From Fen731 sp964481885 (GTDB lineage Bacteria; Actinomycetota; Humimicrobiia; Humimicrobiales; Humimicrobiaceae), in assembly GCA_964481885.1 (NCBI GenBank), contig CAYZUS010000012.1, positions 1-57,065 on the forward strand: a DNA stretch of 57,065 nucleotides, read 5' to 3'. The translations under genes were made by a program, and so were the position numbers. The notes beneath the pieces were generated by a model that saw only the letters and a list, made by a program, of their open reading frames with translations, searched no databases and was not told the origin of the DNA. Position 1 is the stretch's first letter; the number at the start of each line of letters is the position of its first letter. Positions 44,830 to 52,405 of the stretch are shown here, one piece after another.

Positions 44830-45369
44830 TTATGGTATAAAAAAAGTTAACACCCCTTCTGAAACTACCATTACAATATCTTTTAAACTGTTTATAGTAC
44901 CGAGAAAACTATCGTATCCCTTTAACCCATTGGCAGGTTTATTCGCCATATAGTCAAGAACTTTTTCCTGTGCGTTCAGGCCAGAGCCCGATATTTCCAT
45001 AACCCTTATTTTATCCGATATCTGCATACCCAGCTCCTGCTGTGCTGACGTAATTATCCTTGCAGGGCTCGTAAGTTCTGAAACCTTCAGAGCGAGCCTG
45101 TCTGATCTTTCCTTCTCTACTGATATCAATTCATTAACATCAATTATTTTTCTTTCATAGTTTATTGTTTGGATTTTCAGGCCAACATTCAGCAGGACCG
45201 CCATGCTGAAAAAAAATACTACCACTATCATTACATAGAACATTCCAGAACGGGTTTGAATAATTCTTTCTTTCCCATTTTCTTCCTCACGATTAACAAG
45301 GTAAAGAAGGGGCTGGTTTTTTTTATAAAATATTTCTTCTTCTATTGGTTTTAAATTTGATATTGCCAT
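44830..45369 (-). CDS. ftsL: FtsL-like septum protein
   Basis: 179 residues in the usual ftsL place between rsmH and ftsI. A cytosolic N terminus of about 43 residues leads to one transmembrane helix (about 44-64) and then a coiled-coil stretch (YERKIIDVNELISVEKERSDRL) followed by SPARIITSAQQELGMQ, the ARI...LGM pattern common to FtsL/DivIC. Beyond about residue 130 is an unusual extension that ends in a second hydrophobic segment (IVMVVSEGVLTFFIP). It would form the FtsQLB complex. Sequence conservation in this family is low, so position counts most. Confidence 0.75.
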   Translation of the reverse strand: MAISNLKPIEEEIFYKKNQPLLYLVNREEENGKERIIQTRSGMFYVMIVVVFFFSMAVLLNVGLKIQTINYERKIIDVNELISVEKERSDRLALKVSELTSPARIITSAQQELGMQISDKIRVMEISGSGLNAQEKVLDYMANKPANGLKGYDSFLGTINSLKDIVMVVSEGVLTFFIP

Positions 45370-45502
45370 TATGGTCTCTGCTTTATTGCTGTAATGTTTT
45401 ATTGCTGTAATGCTTACTTTCCAAGTGTCTTGCTATTCTGTTATCCAATTGTTTTATTTCCTGTTGCTTTACTGTCTTATAGTTTTTCTTCCCAGTGTTT
45501 TA

Positions 45503-45785
45503 TCTGCCTTATAGTTTTTATTCCCAGTGTTTTATCTGCCTTATAGTTTTTATTCCTGGTGTTTTATCTGCCTTATAGTTTTTATTCCTNNNNNNNNNNN
45601 NNNNNNNNNNNNNNNNNNNNNNNNNNNNNNNNNNNNNNNNNNNNNNNNNNNNNNNNNNNNNNNNNNNNNNNNNNNNNNNNNNNNNNNNNTCTGCCTTATA
45701 GTTTTTATTCCTGGTGTTTTATCTGCCTTATAGTTTTTATTCCTGGTGTTTTATCTGCCTTATAGTTTTTATTCCTTATGCCTTA
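45503..45785. repeat. 32-bp tandem repeat array with an assembly gap
   Basis: Copies start at 45503, 45535, 45567, then after the gap at 45690, 45722 and 45754. The unit runs TCTGCCTTATAGTTTTTATT, then CCTGGTGTTTTA (the first copies have CCCAGTG). There are no spacers, so this is not CRISPR. The period of 32 is not a multiple of three, which rules out a coding repeat. True copy number is unknown because the 100-N gap lies inside. Confidence 0.95.
45590..45689. other. Assembly gap (100 N) within the 32-bp array
   Basis: Both flanks are the same 32-bp repeat and the gap falls at a different phase on each side, so the size is a placeholder. Confidence 0.98.
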
Positions 45786-45812
45786 TCAGTCAAATCATCT
45801 TTAAAACTATCT

Positions 45813-46763
45813 CTATATTTTCTCAAGTACTCTCATTTTTGCACTTTTTGATCTCGGGTTTCTTAGAATCTCATCTTCAGAAGCAGTTATTGCTTTTCTG
45901 CTTATTATTTTTGCTTTCACAACTGCACCGCACCTGCATTCCGGAAAACCACTCGGGCAGGTACACTTTCCTGAAAGTTTCTCAAAGCTTTTCTTTACAA
46001 TCCTGTCTTCAAGGGAATGGTAAGAAATTATTACCATCCTGGCTCCGCTTTCCAATGCCTCCGCGCCTTCTTCAAGCCCTTTTTTTAAATTATCAAGCTC
46101 ACTGTTTATCTCTATCCTTAAAGCCTGGAAAATTCTTTTTGAAGGATCCCCTTTCCTGGAATACCGAAACTTTGCCGGTATGGAATTTTTTATTATATCA
46201 ACAAGCTCCCCTGTCTTTTCTATTGGCGCAACAGCTCTTTGCTTTACAATTCTTCTTGCTATGTGCCCAGACCATCTTTCTTCACCAAACTTATAAAAGA
46301 TTTCTTTCAATTCTTCTTCCGAATATTCATTTATAATATCAGAAGCTTTAATTGTTTCGCTCAAATCAAATCTCATATCAAGATCTTCATTTTTGAGATA
46401 CGAAAACCCTCTTTCAGACATTTCTATCTGCATGGAGGAAAGCCCGATATCCAATAAAAAACCATTTATTTTATTTATTGAAAGTTTTTTTAAAATCTCT
46501 GTGACATTGGAAAAATTATCATTTACAATCAGGACCGAATCCAAAAGTCCTTTTGACTTTAAATTTGTGGTGGCGGTGCTTATGGCCTGGCTATCAAGTT
46601 CAACTCCAATGACTTTGCCTGTGGGGGCAATGGCTTTAATTATTTCTACGGTATGGCCTGCACCGCCAAGTGTTCCTTCAAATACAACGTCTCCCTGCTT
46701 TAAATTAAGGTAATCAACAACCTCTTTTCCTAACACAGGTTTATGTATATCTTTATATTCCAT
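45813..46763 (-). CDS. rsmH: 16S rRNA (cytosine-1402-N4)-methyltransferase
   Basis: 316 residues (MraW). HKPVLGKEVVDYL opens it, GTLGGAGHTVEI is the SAM loop, GFLLDIGLSSMQIEMSERGFSY and DLDMRFD are diagnostic, and ISYHSLEDRIVK and RNPRSKSAKMRVLE close it. It methylates C1402 of 16S rRNA with SAM. Second gene of the dcw run, 67 bp after mraZ. Confidence 0.96.
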   Translation of the reverse strand: MEYKDIHKPVLGKEVVDYLNLKQGDVVFEGTLGGAGHTVEIIKAIAPTGKVIGVELDSQAISTATTNLKSKGLLDSVLIVNDNFSNVTEILKKLSINKINGFLLDIGLSSMQIEMSERGFSYLKNEDLDMRFDLSETIKASDIINEYSEEELKEIFYKFGEERWSGHIARRIVKQRAVAPIEKTGELVDIIKNSIPAKFRYSRKGDPSKRIFQALRIEINSELDNLKKGLEEGAEALESGARMVIISYHSLEDRIVKKSFEKLSGKCTCPSGFPECRCGAVVKAKIISRKAITASEDEILRNPRSKSAKMRVLEKI

Positions 46764-46830
46764 GATACTGTTTTGCTAAACTAAACTGTTAACTATTGGC
46801 TATATTTGGTTTTCAATGTTCTTTTTATGG

Positions 46831-47265
46831 TTAAAACCCCAGTTCGTCAAATGTAGCATTTGAACCCATGAACTGTGATTCAGCCTTGCTGTAATACTGC
46901 TCCCAACTCTCTTTGGACCAGACTTCCACCCTGTCAGAAACCCCTACAAGTACAATATCCTTGATGAGCCCCGCATAATCTGACAAGTCCTGTGGGATTT
47001 TTACTCTCCCCTGTGGGTCAAGCTCTGCCTCTTTTGCTGACGAAAAGAACCACCGTGAGAAAACCTGGGTGTTCTTTTTAGCTATCGGCCCTGAAAGTAT
47101 TTTTGACTCAAGGCTCTGCCAACCCGGTTTCGAGAATAAAAACAGGCACTTTTCATCAAAACCTTTCGATATTACTATACCTGAAACCAGTTCCTCCCTG
47201 AAATTGGTGGGAACAAAAACCCTTCCCTTATTATCTCTTGTCCGGAAATATTCACCTAAAAACAT
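46831..47265 (-). CDS. mraZ: MraZ, dcw-cluster transcription regulator
   Basis: 144 residues with two AbrB-like MraZ units: MFLGEYFRTRDNKGRVFVPTNFR and, after the middle, AKEAELDPQGRVKIPQDL. Both carry the conserved DxxGR. It binds direct repeats upstream of its own gene and controls the dcw operon. The ATG lacks a clear Shine-Dalgarno sequence. Its likely operators are listed at 47324-47347. Confidence 0.95.
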   Translation of the reverse strand: MFLGEYFRTRDNKGRVFVPTNFREELVSGIVISKGFDEKCLFLFSKPGWQSLESKILSGPIAKKNTQVFSRWFFSSAKEAELDPQGRVKIPQDLSDYAGLIKDIVLVGVSDRVEVWSKESWEQYYSKAESQFMGSNATFDELGF

Positions 47266-47590
47266 TGTTTTATTCAGTTTTGGTTAACCAATATTATTTA
47301 AAAATTAGGGTTTAGACTGTATATTCTCACCACTTCTCCCCACTTTTAACCAAAAGATAACACAAATATGGGTTTTTGTAAATGTTTTTTTGAATTTCTT
47401 TTAGATTGTTATATATATTTATATAGATAAAAATATATAACTATTTAATGTTTAGGCAGTGTAGCTTAAAAATTTAGACATAGAATGTCTCTTTTAGTGA
47501 TTATGCCAAATAAATTTACCCTTACGCATACAGGTATAAACAGGCTGCTTTGCGAACCCTGATTCCTTCGACCCCTCAGCTGGAGTGTTG
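47266..47590. other. Promoter region of the dcw cluster and end of xse operon
   Basis: 325 bp without a gene. It holds a 10-bp palindrome TGGTTAACCA at 47281-47290, the MraZ-type repeats, and AT-rich DNA to 47460. A weak hairpin (AGACAT...ATGTCT, 47476-47492) may end xseB transcription. Confidence 0.6.
47324..47347 (-). promoter_or_regulatory. Putative MraZ operator (two 10-bp direct repeats)
   Basis: On the minus strand, AAA precedes two adjacent 10-mers GTGGGGAGAA and GTGGTGAGAA, about 60-80 bp before the mraZ start. MraZ is known to bind direct GTGG-type repeats with a 10-bp period upstream of mraZ. The match in spacing, core and place makes autoregulation likely; it is not experimentally shown here. 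Confidence 0.75.
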
Positions 47591-47833
47591 TTATAAATCA
47601 TCAAGCTTTAATTCCCTGGCAATTAGTTTGCCATCCTGATTTCGGGTAAGCTCCTCTATTTTCTTTTCAGCTTCGTCTAGCTTTGCAAGGCAGTGGGAAG
47701 ACAATCTTACGCCAAGCTCAAATCTCTTGATAGAGTCTTCAAGTGCTATTTTTTCGTCCTCCAGTTCAGAAACTATTTTTTCAAGCTTTAAAAGAGCTTC
47801 CTCGAAAGACATTTTATCAATTTCTTTTTCCAT
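47591..47833 (-). CDS. xseB: Exodeoxyribonuclease VII small subunit
   Basis: 80 residues, all alpha-helical: MSFEEALLKLEKIVSELEDEKIALEDSIKRFELGVRLSSHC is the XseB pattern. With XseA it forms exonuclease VII, which degrades single-stranded DNA to oligonucleotides. It begins one base after the xseA stop. Confidence 0.93.
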   Translation of the reverse strand: MEKEIDKMSFEEALLKLEKIVSELEDEKIALEDSIKRFELGVRLSSHCLAKLDEAEKKIEELTRNQDGKLIARELKLDDL

Positions 47834-47834
47834 T

Positions 47835-49331
47835 TTAATTATCCACCTTGGATGTTTTACTGACTTTTTCTAAAATCTTAGACAACAAAATACCGTCTTT
47901 TAATAAAATCTGCAACTGCTCATCAACTTCAGCATCATTGATGCTTTTTATGATCTTCTCATTATCTTTTTTTAATACCAGCGCAAATCCTTTTTGCAGT
48001 ATCGAAACGGGACTTCTTGAATCTATGTCTTTAAGCAGTAGCGCGACCCTTTTCTTTAAAGATTCAAGTTTGCTCTTTTCTCCGGAAAACAGCCTGAATA
48101 AATCATTATTTACAGACATTTTTTTAAATGCAATCCTTCCTTCGATAGGCTTTTCACTTAAAAGGAGCCTCGTGGAACCGAAAATGGCTTTCTTGCTCTG
48201 CACTTTAAATTTGACCCCTTCTGCCAGTCTCTTCCCGGCAGCATCATGGCTCTGCCAGAAATTAAGAAGTATGGTTTGGGGTTTCTTAAAAATCCTTCTG
48301 TCTGCCAGATATTTTAAATCCTGCCTTGATCTCGCAATGTTTTTTTCCAGATTATTTTTAATACTGAACAATAAATCGTTTATCTTCTTTACTGTCTCTC
48401 TTTTATCACAAACTACCAGATTTGCAGCAACTGACGGAGTGGCGGCTCTTTTGTCTGATACAAAATCACATATTGTAAAATCCGTCTCATGGCCAATAGC
48501 TGAGATCACGGGAATTCTGCATTCAAAAACTTTCTGAGCAACTTCCAGTGTGTTAAAGGCCCATAAATCCTCAAGAGAGCCACCGCCTCTTGCAAGAATG
48601 ATAACATCCACTCCGGAGCCGGCGCACTTGCCTGCNNNNNNNNNNNNNNNNNNNNNNNNNNNNNNNNNNNNNNNNNNNNNNNNNNNNNNNNNNNNNNNNN
48701 NNNNNNNNNNNNNNNNNNNNNNNNNNNNNNNNNNNCCATCATCAAATTCACACAAGTCATCTATTGCCTGACACACCTCCCTGCTTGCAGTGGGCCCCTG
48801 GACGCTTACATTTCTTACGATAAGATGAAAATTTTCAAATCTTTTGGAAAGCACTGTTATTATATCTCTTATAACCGCACCACCGGTTGACGTGACAAGA
48901 CCAATAATCCTCGGAAGCACAGGGATATCTTTCTTTAAAGCATCCTCAAAATAGCCCTCTTCCTTTAATTTTGCTTTTAATTTCTCAAAAGCTGCAAAAA
49001 GATCCCCGGTACCTTCCAGTTTGACACCCTGGGCAATTATCTGATATTCGCCCCGTTTTTCATAAACTGAAACATCCCCTTCAATAACAACATGAAGCCC
49101 GTCCTTGATTTCAAACTTAAGTTCCTTTGTTGCTTCATAAAACATAACAACTTTTATTTTTGAATCTTTGTCTTTCAGGTCAAAATAGAGGTGACGATTA
49201 TTATGGCAATAGAAATTGCTTATTTCCCCTTTCACACTGATATTTGAGAATATTGACTCAAGGCCTTTTTTTACATCAAAATTCAGGTCGCTTACAGTAT
49301 TATATACTCGCATATTCGTAAAAATCTCCAT
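47835..49331 (-). CDS. xseA: Exodeoxyribonuclease VII large subunit (gap inside)
   Basis: An N-terminal OB fold (VKGEISNFYCHNNRHLYFDLKD) is followed by the catalytic domain: PRIIGLVTSTGGAVIRDI, VDVIILARGGGSLEDLWAFN, PVISAIGHETDFTICDFVSDKRAATPS. The C-terminal coiled coil and the last FALV domain are visible. A 100-N gap lies between DDLCEFDD and AGKCAGSGVDVI, where XseA normally has a short helix; the residues before VDVI look like extra sequence. The frame is kept across 100 N by chance or because the gap is estimated. Function: single-stranded DNA exonuclease. Confidence 0.92.
   Translation of the reverse strand: MEIFTNMRVYNTVSDLNFDVKKGLESIFSNISVKGEISNFYCHNNRHLYFDLKDKDSKIKVVMFYEATKELKFEIKDGLHVVIEGDVSVYEKRGEYQIIAQGVKLEGTGDLFAAFEKLKAKLKEEGYFEDALKKDIPVLPRIIGLVTSTGGAVIRDIITVLSKRFENFHLIVRNVSVQGPTASREVCQAIDDLCEFDDXXXXXXXXXXXXXXXXXXXXXXXXXXXXXXXXXXAGKCAGSGVDVIILARGGGSLEDLWAFNTLEVAQKVFECRIPVISAIGHETDFTICDFVSDKRAATPSVAANLVVCDKRETVKKINDLLFSIKNNLEKNIARSRQDLKYLADRRIFKKPQTILLNFWQSHDAAGKRLAEGVKFKVQSKKAIFGSTRLLLSEKPIEGRIAFKKMSVNNDLFRLFSGEKSKLESLKKRVALLLKDIDSRSPVSILQKGFALVLKKDNEKIIKSINDAEVDEQLQILLKDGILLSKILEKVSKTSKVDN
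48636..48735. other. Assembly gap (100 N) inside xseA
   Basis: Exactly 100 N between the QGPTASREV... helix and the GRGGGS-type active-site block. True length unknown. Confidence 0.98.
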
Positions 49332-49556
49332 GGATTTTTTAGTTAAAAATTATTTTTTTGTTTACATTTTTGATTGTCGGATTTATCTGCATTTAAAGTA
49401 CTTTTATTAATGAAATTGTCCTATTACTGGAATTTGATTTGTTATTTGTTTTTATATATGCACTATTCAAGAGTTTTTTTTCAACTATTAAGATAATGAG
49501 CTCTTTGAAAAGTAAATAAAAGCATAGATTCTGATCAAAAAAACACTACCTCCAGG

Positions 49557-50027
49557 TTATAAGATACCCAGTTCCATAACCGCTCTTATTAATATATAGA
49601 CACAGAATAATATTTCAAAGGCAGTCACGATAAAACTTAATACACTTTCTGCGCCTTCAGTCCTTTCTTTCAGGTATTCTGACGGTTTGCTAAAGAACCT
49701 TTTTACATTGGGCAGAAATTTAAATAATGAATATAAGGTGTAACCTGCCAGTATGGAGCTGCTGATTATTACAATGAGGTCATTAAAAATATAAACACAG
49801 GCAACGAAATACCCGACTTCAATTAAATTTAAAAGTATTATTACAAAAAGGGACAGGATTCCGGGTCCGGATTTTAAACTGACATCCCTTTCTTCATCGG
49901 GAACAGACTCCTCAAGGCTTTTTATCTCCTCTATTGTTGCACTCCCCTGATTTGTCCTTATTATAAACCTCAGGCTGGAAATATGCAGCCATATCAATAT
50001 TACGGAGAACATTAAAACAAAAATCAT
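49557..50027 (-). CDS. Unknown membrane protein, three to four helices
   Basis: 156 residues, not recognised. Predicted transmembrane helices at about 1-20, 56-80, 83-103 and 130-152; a charged cytosolic loop (about 25-50: EEIKSLEESVPDEERDV) follows the first. ATG overlaps the stop of the FmdB-type gene by four bases (ATGA), so the two are translationally coupled. No signature residue suggests a function. Confidence 0.75.
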   Translation of the reverse strand: MIFVLMFSVILIWLHISSLRFIIRTNQGSATIEEIKSLEESVPDEERDVSLKSGPGILSLFVIILLNLIEVGYFVACVYIFNDLIVIISSSILAGYTLYSLFKFLPNVKRFFSKPSEYLKERTEGAESVLSFIVTAFEILFCVYILIRAVMELGIL

Positions 50028-50461
50028 TTGTTTTTATCTTTGTCTTTATTTGTATCTGTATTTTTATCCTTATCCTGAGCTTTAGGTTCCGAAGATTTGG
50101 ATGCAGGCTGCTCAGTTTTTTGATCTTCTTTTTTTTCTTCCCTGTTTTTTCCCCTGGAATCTTCCCGGTTTTCTTTGCTTTCCCTGTTTTCTTTGCTTTC
50201 CCTGTTTTCCCTGTTTTCTTCCCGCTTTTCTTCTCTTTTCTCTCCATCCTGAGAGCCGCTGTTTAAATTAGCTTTGCTGGTACCAGACTTATAGTCTGTA
50301 CTGTAGAAACCTGAACCTTTAAAAATTATCCCTGTTGGAAGAAATACCCGGAGCGTTTCTGAACCGCAGTCTTCACATTTCTCAGCACCGTTAACACTCA
50401 TCTTATGAAATTTTTCAACAACTTTTCCACAATTTTTACACTTATATGTATAAAGAGGCAT
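50024..50461 (-). CDS. FmdB-type zinc-ribbon protein with charged repeat tail
   Basis: 145 residues. The N-terminal FmdB/CxxC_CxxC_SSSS ribbon reads MPLYTYKCKNCG (Cys8, Cys11) and EKCEDCGS (Cys29, Cys32), followed by FKGSGFYSTDYK, the usual end of such proteins. From residue 72 on is a tail of charged repeats (REENRENRESKENRES, then Lys/Asp/Asn runs), which should be disordered and is encoded by an 18-bp-like tandem repeat. FmdB proteins are regulatory or unknown; the tail is not typical. It is coupled to the downstream membrane protein. Confidence 0.8.
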   Translation of the reverse strand: MPLYTYKCKNCGKVVEKFHKMSVNGAEKCEDCGSETLRVFLPTGIIFKGSGFYSTDYKSGTSKANLNSGSQDGEKREEKREENRENRESKENRESKENREDSRGKNREEKKEDQKTEQPASKSSEPKAQDKDKNTDTNKDKDKNK

Positions 50462-50800
50462 GTAATTTCCCTTTCAAAAAAAATCTATAAATATATTTAA
50501 AAAAGACCAAAAATTAATAATTCAAGAAATATAATCAATAAGTAATGATAAATAATATTCAAAATTATTGATAAAAGCAACTATAAACAAATTCTCAGAA
50601 ATGTTTAAATAAAGTATTGACTTAGAATATTGGCTATATTAGAATATCATTATATCATAATTTTTATTAAAGCTAAGAACAATACCCGGATATTATTTTT
50701 AAGGTAAATTTTTATTCGAATCAGTGAGTAATCCTTGAGGTAGTGTTTTATGAGGGTAAATAATATTTTTAACAAGGTAGCGATAAAAAAAGGAGCGCAC
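50462..50800. other. Divergent promoter region before heliorhodopsin
   Basis: 339 bp of very AT-rich DNA between the FmdB-type gene (minus) and heliorhodopsin (plus). It contains a near-consensus sigma-A promoter and a leader of about 150 bases. I see no RNA family in the leader. Confidence 0.6.
50617..50645 (+). promoter_or_regulatory. Sigma-A-type promoter for heliorhodopsin
   Basis: TTGACT (50617-50622) and TAGAAT (50640-50645) are separated by exactly 17 bases. Transcription would start near 50652, giving a 5' leader of about 150 bases before the ATG at 50801. Confidence 0.65.
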
Positions 50801-51604
50801 ATGGAAATGTCAGGAACTGTAAAGTCAAGATTCTCGTTTCGATACTTAAGGAAGTTTAACGGGTGGATGGCAGTGATGCATTTTATACAGGCAATAATAA
50901 TGCTTGTGGCAGGATTGTCTATTGATAAAATTGCAGCTTTTAAGCTGCCCTTTACTGTATCTTTTCTGGCATATGACCCTGTCAAGGCAGCGCTGGTGTC
51001 CGAGACAAAAAACATTGGAAGCCTTCCTATTGGAGCATTTGTTTCCATTTTTCTTTTCGTTTCCGCCCTCGCGCATTTTTTAACCACCCTTCCCAAAGTA
51101 AACAATTTTTATAACAGCAGGCTTTCAATGGGAATAAACTACTTCAGGTGGTTTGAATACTCAATAAGCAGCTCGGTAATGATAGTAATATTATCAATGC
51201 TTTTTGGTGTCTACGATCTTGGCAGTATTATTCTGATAATTGGCTGTAATGCCACAATGAACCTTCTTGGGCTGCAGATGGAAATACATAACCAGACAAC
51301 AAAGAAAACCAACTGGACCGCCTTTATTATAGGCTCTTTTGTGGGTATAATTCCATGGATCATTGTTCTTATGTATTTTCTTGGCGGCGGAAATTATGGA
51401 CAGATACCCTGGTTTGTTTATGCTATAGTATCCACCTATTTTGTTTTGTTTAACTTGTTTCCTGTAAACATGATACTGCAGTATAAAAAAACAGGACCAT
51501 GGAAAGATTATCTTTATGGTGAAAGAGGCTACATAATACTGAGTCTCGTAGCAAAGTCATTGCTGGCATGGCTGGTATTTGCTGGGACAATGCAGCCTAA
51601 TTAA
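50801..51604 (+). CDS. Heliorhodopsin
   Basis: A 267-residue seven-helix microbial rhodopsin of the heliorhodopsin family. LSLVAKSLLAW in helix 7 carries the retinal Schiff-base lysine (Lys252) with Ser248 four residues before it. RWFEYSISSS in helix 3 gives the counterion Glu119. His27 in helix 1 and His92 in helix 2 match the inner polar cluster of the founding protein 48C12 (His23, His80, Glu107, Ser237, Lys241), with equal spacing between His92 and Glu119. LQYKKTGPWKDYLYGE before helix 7 is also typical. I chose ATG 50801 because GGAG lies five bases upstream and it gives the usual length; an in-frame ATG at 50750 is possible. No retinal-synthesis gene is in the window. Heliorhodopsins do not pump ions well and are thought to be sensors or enzymatic regulators. 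Confidence 0.95.
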   Translation: MEMSGTVKSRFSFRYLRKFNGWMAVMHFIQAIIMLVAGLSIDKIAAFKLPFTVSFLAYDPVKAALVSETKNIGSLPIGAFVSIFLFVSALAHFLTTLPKVNNFYNSRLSMGINYFRWFEYSISSSVMIVILSMLFGVYDLGSIILIIGCNATMNLLGLQMEIHNQTTKKTNWTAFIIGSFVGIIPWIIVLMYFLGGGNYGQIPWFVYAIVSTYFVLFNLFPVNMILQYKKTGPWKDYLYGERGYIILSLVAKSLLAWLVFAGTMQPN

Positions 51605-51640
51605 AACTTTTCAGACAGCCCGATAAGGTTGTCATGTTAA

Positions 51641-51670
51641 ATGATGCTTTTGCATCATGCTCTTTTATTA
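51641..51670 (+). terminator. Terminator after heliorhodopsin
   Basis: ATGATGC pairs with GCATCAT around loop TTTT, followed by GCTCTTTTATT. It lies about 37 bases after the stop codon and would make heliorhodopsin a single-gene transcript. Confidence 0.65.
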
Positions 51671-51838
51671 CTTATATGCTGTTTGTTAAATAAAATGTAA
51701 CGATAAACTGTTTTACAGTTTGGCATACAGGGTAAATGAAGTACCGATGGGCAAATAAATAGCAGATGGCTGACATATAAAAAGCAACGGTTAACAAGCA
51801 GAACAGCAGAAGTATTTAACAGTGCTTAAAAATTAAAT

Positions 51839-51873
51839 AACCCGGTTTAAAAATATTAATTTTAGGCCGGGTT
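51839..51873 (+). terminator. Second plus-strand terminator
   Basis: AACCCGG pairs with CCGGGTT, with a 21-base AT-rich loop, and is followed by TTTATTTTTT. It is well formed but 230 bases after the previous gene. Confidence 0.65.
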
Positions 51874-51927
51874 TTTATTTTTTGCCCAAAATTCTTTATT
51901 CTTTTATTGAATATATGCCGGTAATGT

Positions 51928-51933
51928 TATACT
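51928..51933 (+). promoter_or_regulatory. Extended -10 element directly before a start codon
   Basis: TGTTATACT (extended -10, hexamer TATACT at 51928-51933) ends nine bases before the ATG at 51943. Transcription from it would begin at or just before the ATG. No Shine-Dalgarno sequence is visible there, so the mRNA may be leaderless. Confidence 0.45.
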
Positions 51934-51942
51934 TTATCTTTA

Positions 51943-52380
51943 ATGAACCGAAAGAGCATAGTAATCTTAGTCCTGCTGGCTGCAATTCTTGCTGCCGTAA
52001 TCTACACCCTGCTTATTAAAGAACCCCTGATCGAGAAAGTAATAATCACTGATAAAAAAAGCCTTTCTGAATCAGAGCTTCTAACCCTGGCAACAGATAA
52101 AACCGGCGAATTTATTCTTAACAGTAATTCCGGCATTTATGCAATATTTAAAGTAAAGAATCTGGAAATCGGAAATTCTATAAATATCAGGTGGTTTGTG
52201 GTAAAGGGCACGAAGCAAGAGCTCATTCAGGAGGATTCGGTTACTACAAAAATAGAAGGTTCTGGACAAATTGCTACCGGGCTCATAATGCAAAACAGCG
52301 CTTACGAACCGGGTAATTACAGAATGGAATATTCTCTAAGCGGCGGACCACCAATCTCTTTAGATTTTACAGTAAAATAA
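51943..52380 (+). CDS. Unknown membrane-anchored extracytoplasmic protein
   Basis: 145 residues, not recognised. An uncleaved N-terminal helix (about 5-24: IVILVLLAAILAAVIYTLL) after MNRKS predicts a protein anchored with its bulk outside the cell. The rest alternates beta strands (YAIFKVKNLEIG, NIRWFVVKG, GNYRMEYSLSGG, ISLDFTVK) and may form an Ig-like sandwich. It follows heliorhodopsin on the same strand but has its own promoter and is separated by two terminators, so a functional link is not implied. The start has no Shine-Dalgarno. Confidence 0.75.
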   Translation: MNRKSIVILVLLAAILAAVIYTLLIKEPLIEKVIITDKKSLSESELLTLATDKTGEFILNSNSGIYAIFKVKNLEIGNSINIRWFVVKGTKQELIQEDSVTTKIEGSGQIATGLIMQNSAYEPGNYRMEYSLSGGPPISLDFTVK

Positions 52381-52405
52381 AAAGGAATTGTCTTACAAAA
52401 TATTA

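Larger units (their letters stand above)
45370..45812. other. 443-bp spacer between rsmH and ftsL, mostly tandem repeat
   Basis: No gene. The interval 45400-45500 holds weakly similar older copies of the repeat listed below, then six clear copies and an assembly gap. On the transcribed (minus) strand it becomes an A-rich leader upstream of ftsL. Confidence 0.8.
51605..51942. other. Spacer after heliorhodopsin with two terminators
   Basis: 338 bp without a convincing gene. Two terminator-like hairpins (51641-51670 and 51839-51873) bracket about 170 bp. In between, AAACTG...CAGTTT near 51705 forms another small hairpin. A small RNA between the two is possible but I see no promoter clear enough to claim one. 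Confidence 0.5.

Noticed and set aside
45503..45785. CRISPR array
   Set aside because: Units of 32 bp follow each other with no spacers, and no cas genes are in the window.
45527..46336. Plus-strand proteins across the 32-bp array and rsmH
   Set aside because: A 32-bp period shifts frame each unit, and the longer frame is antisense to rsmH.
47848..48537. 229-residue plus-strand frame opposite xseA
   Set aside because: XseA motifs are unmistakable on the minus strand; the plus frame is low-information and has no ribosome site.
50750..50800. Longer heliorhodopsin starting at ATG 50750
   Set aside because: The added 17 residues are not family-like, and ATG 50801 has the better-placed GGAG site. 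The longer form remains possible.
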